DNA of 9,411 nucleotides from contig SBFL01000325.1 in NCBI GenBank assembly GCA_006227965.1, positions 1-9,411 of the forward strand, in the 5' to 3' direction. Made by a program: the position numbers and the translations under genes. The notes beneath the pieces were generated by a model. That model worked only from the letters and a program-made list of their open reading frames with translations, did no database searches and was not told the DNA's origin. Shown in pieces: positions 7,109 to 9,411 of the stretch (within the stretch, counting starts at the first letter, position 1; each line of letters starts with the position of its first letter). Source of the stretch: Bacteroidota bacterium (GTDB lineage Bacteria; Bacteroidota; Bacteroidia; Flavobacteriales; Flavobacteriaceae).

Positions 7109-9055
7109 ATGAAAAAACTCATACTGGCCACGGGGATGACCCTGGCATTACTCAGCTGCAAACAGGAGACCAAGGAGCCAACTCTGGCAGAGACCCTGCA
7201 GTCCTACACCATCGAGCAGATGATGGACAATGAAAATGTCGGAGGCGGCAGCTTCTCCCCGGATAAATCCAAATTGCTCGTCCACAGCAATCGCTCCGGG
7301 ATCTACAACCTCTATACGGTGCCGGCCGCAGGAGGGGAATTCAAGCCCGTAACTGCCTCGGACAGTTCTTCGGTCTTTGCCATCTCCTATTTTCCGGAAG
7401 ACGAACGGATACTTTTCAGGATGGACAACAACGGGGACGAGATCTACCACATCTACCTGTTGGATGAAGGCGGAACTCACAAAGACCTAACACCCTGGGA
7501 AGGCGCGCGTTCTTTGTTCCGGGGGTGGTCCGAAGACCAGAAAGCATTTTACATTGCCTCTAACAGGAGGGATCCAAGATACAATGACCTCTACAAGGTA
7601 GACCTCCAAACATTGGAGCCCGCAATGCTCTATGAGAACATCGAAGGGTATGGGATCGGTTCAATTTCCCACAATGAACGATACCTGGTCCTTTCCAGGC
7701 CGGTTTCCAGAGATGAGGTCGATCTGTTTCTGCTGGATTTGAGTACCCAGGAAATCACCAGGATCAACGAAAATCCGGCTTCGAATGAAGATCAGGATTT
7801 TACGCCGGATGACAGCCGGTTGCTGTACACCACTGATGAGGGCTCTGAATATGCCTATCTGATGGTATACAATCTCCAAACCGGCGAACACACCAAGGTA
7901 ATGGAACGCGATTGGGATATCTGGGGAAGTTACTTTACCGAAAAGGGAACCTACCGGGTGACTACCATAAATGAGGATGCAAAGAACACGATCGAAATCG
8001 AGGTAGTGGATTCCGGAGAACCCCTTGATCTAAATGCACTGCAAGGAATGAACATTACAAGTGTTGGGTTCTCCAGGGATGAATCCAAATTGCGGTTCTT
8101 CGCCGGGGATTCCAACAGCCCTTCCAACCTTTTTGTCTATGATCTTGATACAAAGGAGGTTCATCAGCTTTCAGATGTCCTGAACCCGGAGATCGATCCT
8201 GAACACCTTGTCAAGGCAGAAGTGGTTCGTTTCCCGTCTTTTGACGGGCTTGAGATCCCGGCCATTTATTACAAACCCCATCAGGCCTCTGAGCAGACCC
8301 CAGCCCCTGCCCTGGTATGGGTGCACGGCGGGCCCGGAGGGCAATCCCGGCAGGGGTTCAGCCCGCTTATCCAGTACCTGGTCAACCACGGGTATGCTGT
8401 CCTGGCTGTAAATAACCGGGGTAGTACGGGCTATGGCAAGACATTTTATCAGGGGGACGACCAGAATCACGGTGACAAGGACCTCAAGGATTGTATTGCC
8501 GGGAAAGACTGGCTCGCCCAGCAAAGCGTTGTCGAAGGTGACAAGATCGGGATCATAGGAGGTTCCTATGGAGGGTACATGACCATGGCTGCCCTTACTT
8601 TTGCCCCGGAGGAATTTGACGTGGGGGTAAATATCTTCGGGGTCACAAATTGGATTCGTACCCTGAGATCAATCCCCGCCTGGTGGGAAGTGGGTCGAAA
8701 GGCGCTCTATACAGAAATGGGGGATCCCTACAGCTCAGACTCCGTCCGCCTTAGGGCCATCTCTCCCCTATTCCACACCGAGCAGGTCACCAAGCCCCTG
8801 ATCGTGCTTCAGGGCTCCCAGGACCCGCGCGTACTGCAGGAGGAATCCGACGAAGTTGTGGCGGGTGATCGCAAAAATGGGGTACCGGTGGAATACGTCC
8901 TCTTTGAGGATGAGGGCCATGGGTTCCTCAAGAAGGAGAACCAGATTGAGGGATACAGCAAAATCCTCGGTTTCCTGGACACCTACCTGAAAAAGGACCC
9001 TGGCACCCCTATCCGGGACGACGCCATGGAAGGGGCGAAGGTAGAATCTGAATAA
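7109..9055 (+). CDS. S9 family (prolyl oligopeptidase-type) peptidase, lipoprotein
   Basis: A 648-residue serine peptidase predicted to cleave peptides in the envelope. The signal peptide ends in a lipobox (LLSC, Cys17), followed by KQETKE, mildly like the acidic surface-export signals of flavobacterial lipoproteins. Residues about 35-355 are a TolB/DPP4-like beta-propeller that in this family screens substrates by size; segments such as SFSPDKSKLLVHSN (48-61) and FTPDDSRLLY (231-240) show the blades. The alpha/beta-hydrolase domain (about 370-628) holds the oxyanion region HGGPGG (406-411), NRGSTGYG (436-443), nucleophile Ser486 in GGSYGGY, and probable Asp572 (GSQDPRV) and His604 (DEGHGF). 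All catalytic elements are present, so it should be active. It resembles acylaminoacyl-peptidase or DPP-like S9 members more than classical prolyl oligopeptidase; exact specificity cannot be read. The 20-bp gap after the propeller gene and 16-bp gap before the DUF2490 gene support co-transcription. No Shine-Dalgarno sequence precedes the ATG. Confidence 0.94.
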   Translation: MKKLILATGMTLALLSCKQETKEPTLAETLQSYTIEQMMDNENVGGGSFSPDKSKLLVHSNRSGIYNLYTVPAAGGEFKPVTASDSSSVFAISYFPEDERILFRMDNNGDEIYHIYLLDEGGTHKDLTPWEGARSLFRGWSEDQKAFYIASNRRDPRYNDLYKVDLQTLEPAMLYENIEGYGIGSISHNERYLVLSRPVSRDEVDLFLLDLSTQEITRINENPASNEDQDFTPDDSRLLYTTDEGSEYAYLMVYNLQTGEHTKVMERDWDIWGSYFTEKGTYRVTTINEDAKNTIEIEVVDSGEPLDLNALQGMNITSVGFSRDESKLRFFAGDSNSPSNLFVYDLDTKEVHQLSDVLNPEIDPEHLVKAEVVRFPSFDGLEIPAIYYKPHQASEQTPAPALVWVHGGPGGQSRQGFSPLIQYLVNHGYAVLAVNNRGSTGYGKTFYQGDDQNHGDKDLKDCIAGKDWLAQQSVVEGDKIGIIGGSYGGYMTMAALTFAPEEFDVGVNIFGVTNWIRTLRSIPAWWEVGRKALYTEMGDPYSSDSVRLRAISPLFHTEQVTKPLIVLQGSQDPRVLQEESDEVVAGDRKNGVPVEYVLFEDEGHGFLKKENQIEGYSKILGFLDTYLKKDPGTPIRDDAMEGAKVESE

Positions 9056-9071
9056 CATCCTGGGCGGATAG

Positions 9072-9411
9072 ATGGTACAAAAAACGCTAAAGAAACGGGT
9101 AGCCCGGACAGGCCTGCTTTTCGGCCTGTTCATGCTTTTCAGTGGTGCGCTTACAACGCTGACCGCCCAGCAGACAGGGGAAGATGAACTTGGTGGGTGG
9201 TATATGTATTTTGGGACTAACCGGCTTTCGGATCGATGGAGCCTGCACACGGAAGCACAGTGGCGCCATTACGAGTGGCAGGGGAATTTCAACCAGCTTT
9301 TGCTGAGAACCGGGATGAACTACCATATTGACGAAGGGACCCTGGCCACCTTTGGGTATGCCTATATCGGCACGGATCCAACCTTTGAGGACACCCCTGC
9401 TCAGGATGGTT
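9072..9411 (+). CDS. DUF2490 protein, N-terminal part (cut by window edge)
   Basis: The first 113 codons of a gene that continues past the right edge. It begins at an ATG 16 bp after the peptidase stop. A signal peptide has a basic N-region (KTLKKRVAR), a hydrophobic core and a probable cleavage site LTA before QQ (residue 32). The mature part starts with GGWYMYFGTNRLSDRW (41-56), then HTEAQWRHYEW (59-69), QLLLRTGMNYH (75-85) and TFGYAYIGT (93-101). This pattern of alternating strands with RxY and RTGxxY motifs is that of DUF2490 (PF10677), a Bacteroidetes outer-membrane or envelope protein family expected to fold largely as beta strands; its function is not established. Its position behind two exported proteins suggests a shared envelope role or merely shared transcription. 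The second Met (residue 21) would lose the signal peptide, so the first is preferred. Confidence 0.82.
   Translation, partial: MVQKTLKKRVARTGLLFGLFMLFSGALTTLTAQQTGEDELGGWYMYFGTNRLSDRWSLHTEAQWRHYEWQGNFNQLLLRTGMNYHIDEGTLATFGYAYIGTDPTFEDTPAQDG

Overview
The window looks like chromosomal DNA from a member of the Bacteroidetes, most likely a Flavobacteriaceae species with a rather GC-rich genome (Robiginitalea would fit; this is inference). Pointers are the membrane-anchored LytTR regulator, the SPI/SPII signal peptides ending in SAQ, TAQ or LLSC, the DUF2490 protein, the near absence of Shine-Dalgarno sequences, and a perfect Bacteroidetes -7 box (TACCTTTG) in front of the helicase gene. I see no rRNA, tRNA, CRISPR array, insertion sequence or phage gene.

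Layout. Positions 1-150 form a short AT-rich region with a hairpin and perhaps the first codons of a minus-strand gene that runs off the left edge. Positions 151-1014 (minus) encode a four-helix membrane protein with a C-terminal LytTR DNA-binding domain. It is divergent from 1180-2271 (plus), a predicted lipoprotein of a family I cannot name. That gene converges, with a 20-bp gap, on a RhlE-type DEAD-box RNA helicase (2292-3566, minus). A 306-bp divergent intergenic region (3567-3872) follows. It holds the helicase promoter, a possible 8-codon leader ORF that overlaps the helicase start, a degenerate tandem heptamer array and a possible promoter for the rightward genes.

Positions 3873 to the right edge look like one operon with gaps of 20 and 16 bp: a 1071-residue secreted Asp-box (BNR/sortilin-like) propeller protein, an S9 prolyl-oligopeptidase-family lipoprotein, and the N-terminal part of a DUF2490 protein. 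All three carry export signals, so the unit plausibly acts in the cell envelope. An S9 peptidase beside a large propeller protein suggests peptide or protein processing, but no substrate can be read from the sequence.

I did not find a clear novel defence or mobile system. The items most worth a second look are the overlapping leader ORF before the helicase, the heptamer array, the hairpin at 50-85, the possible double-propeller architecture of the Asp-box protein, and the unnamed lipoprotein family.
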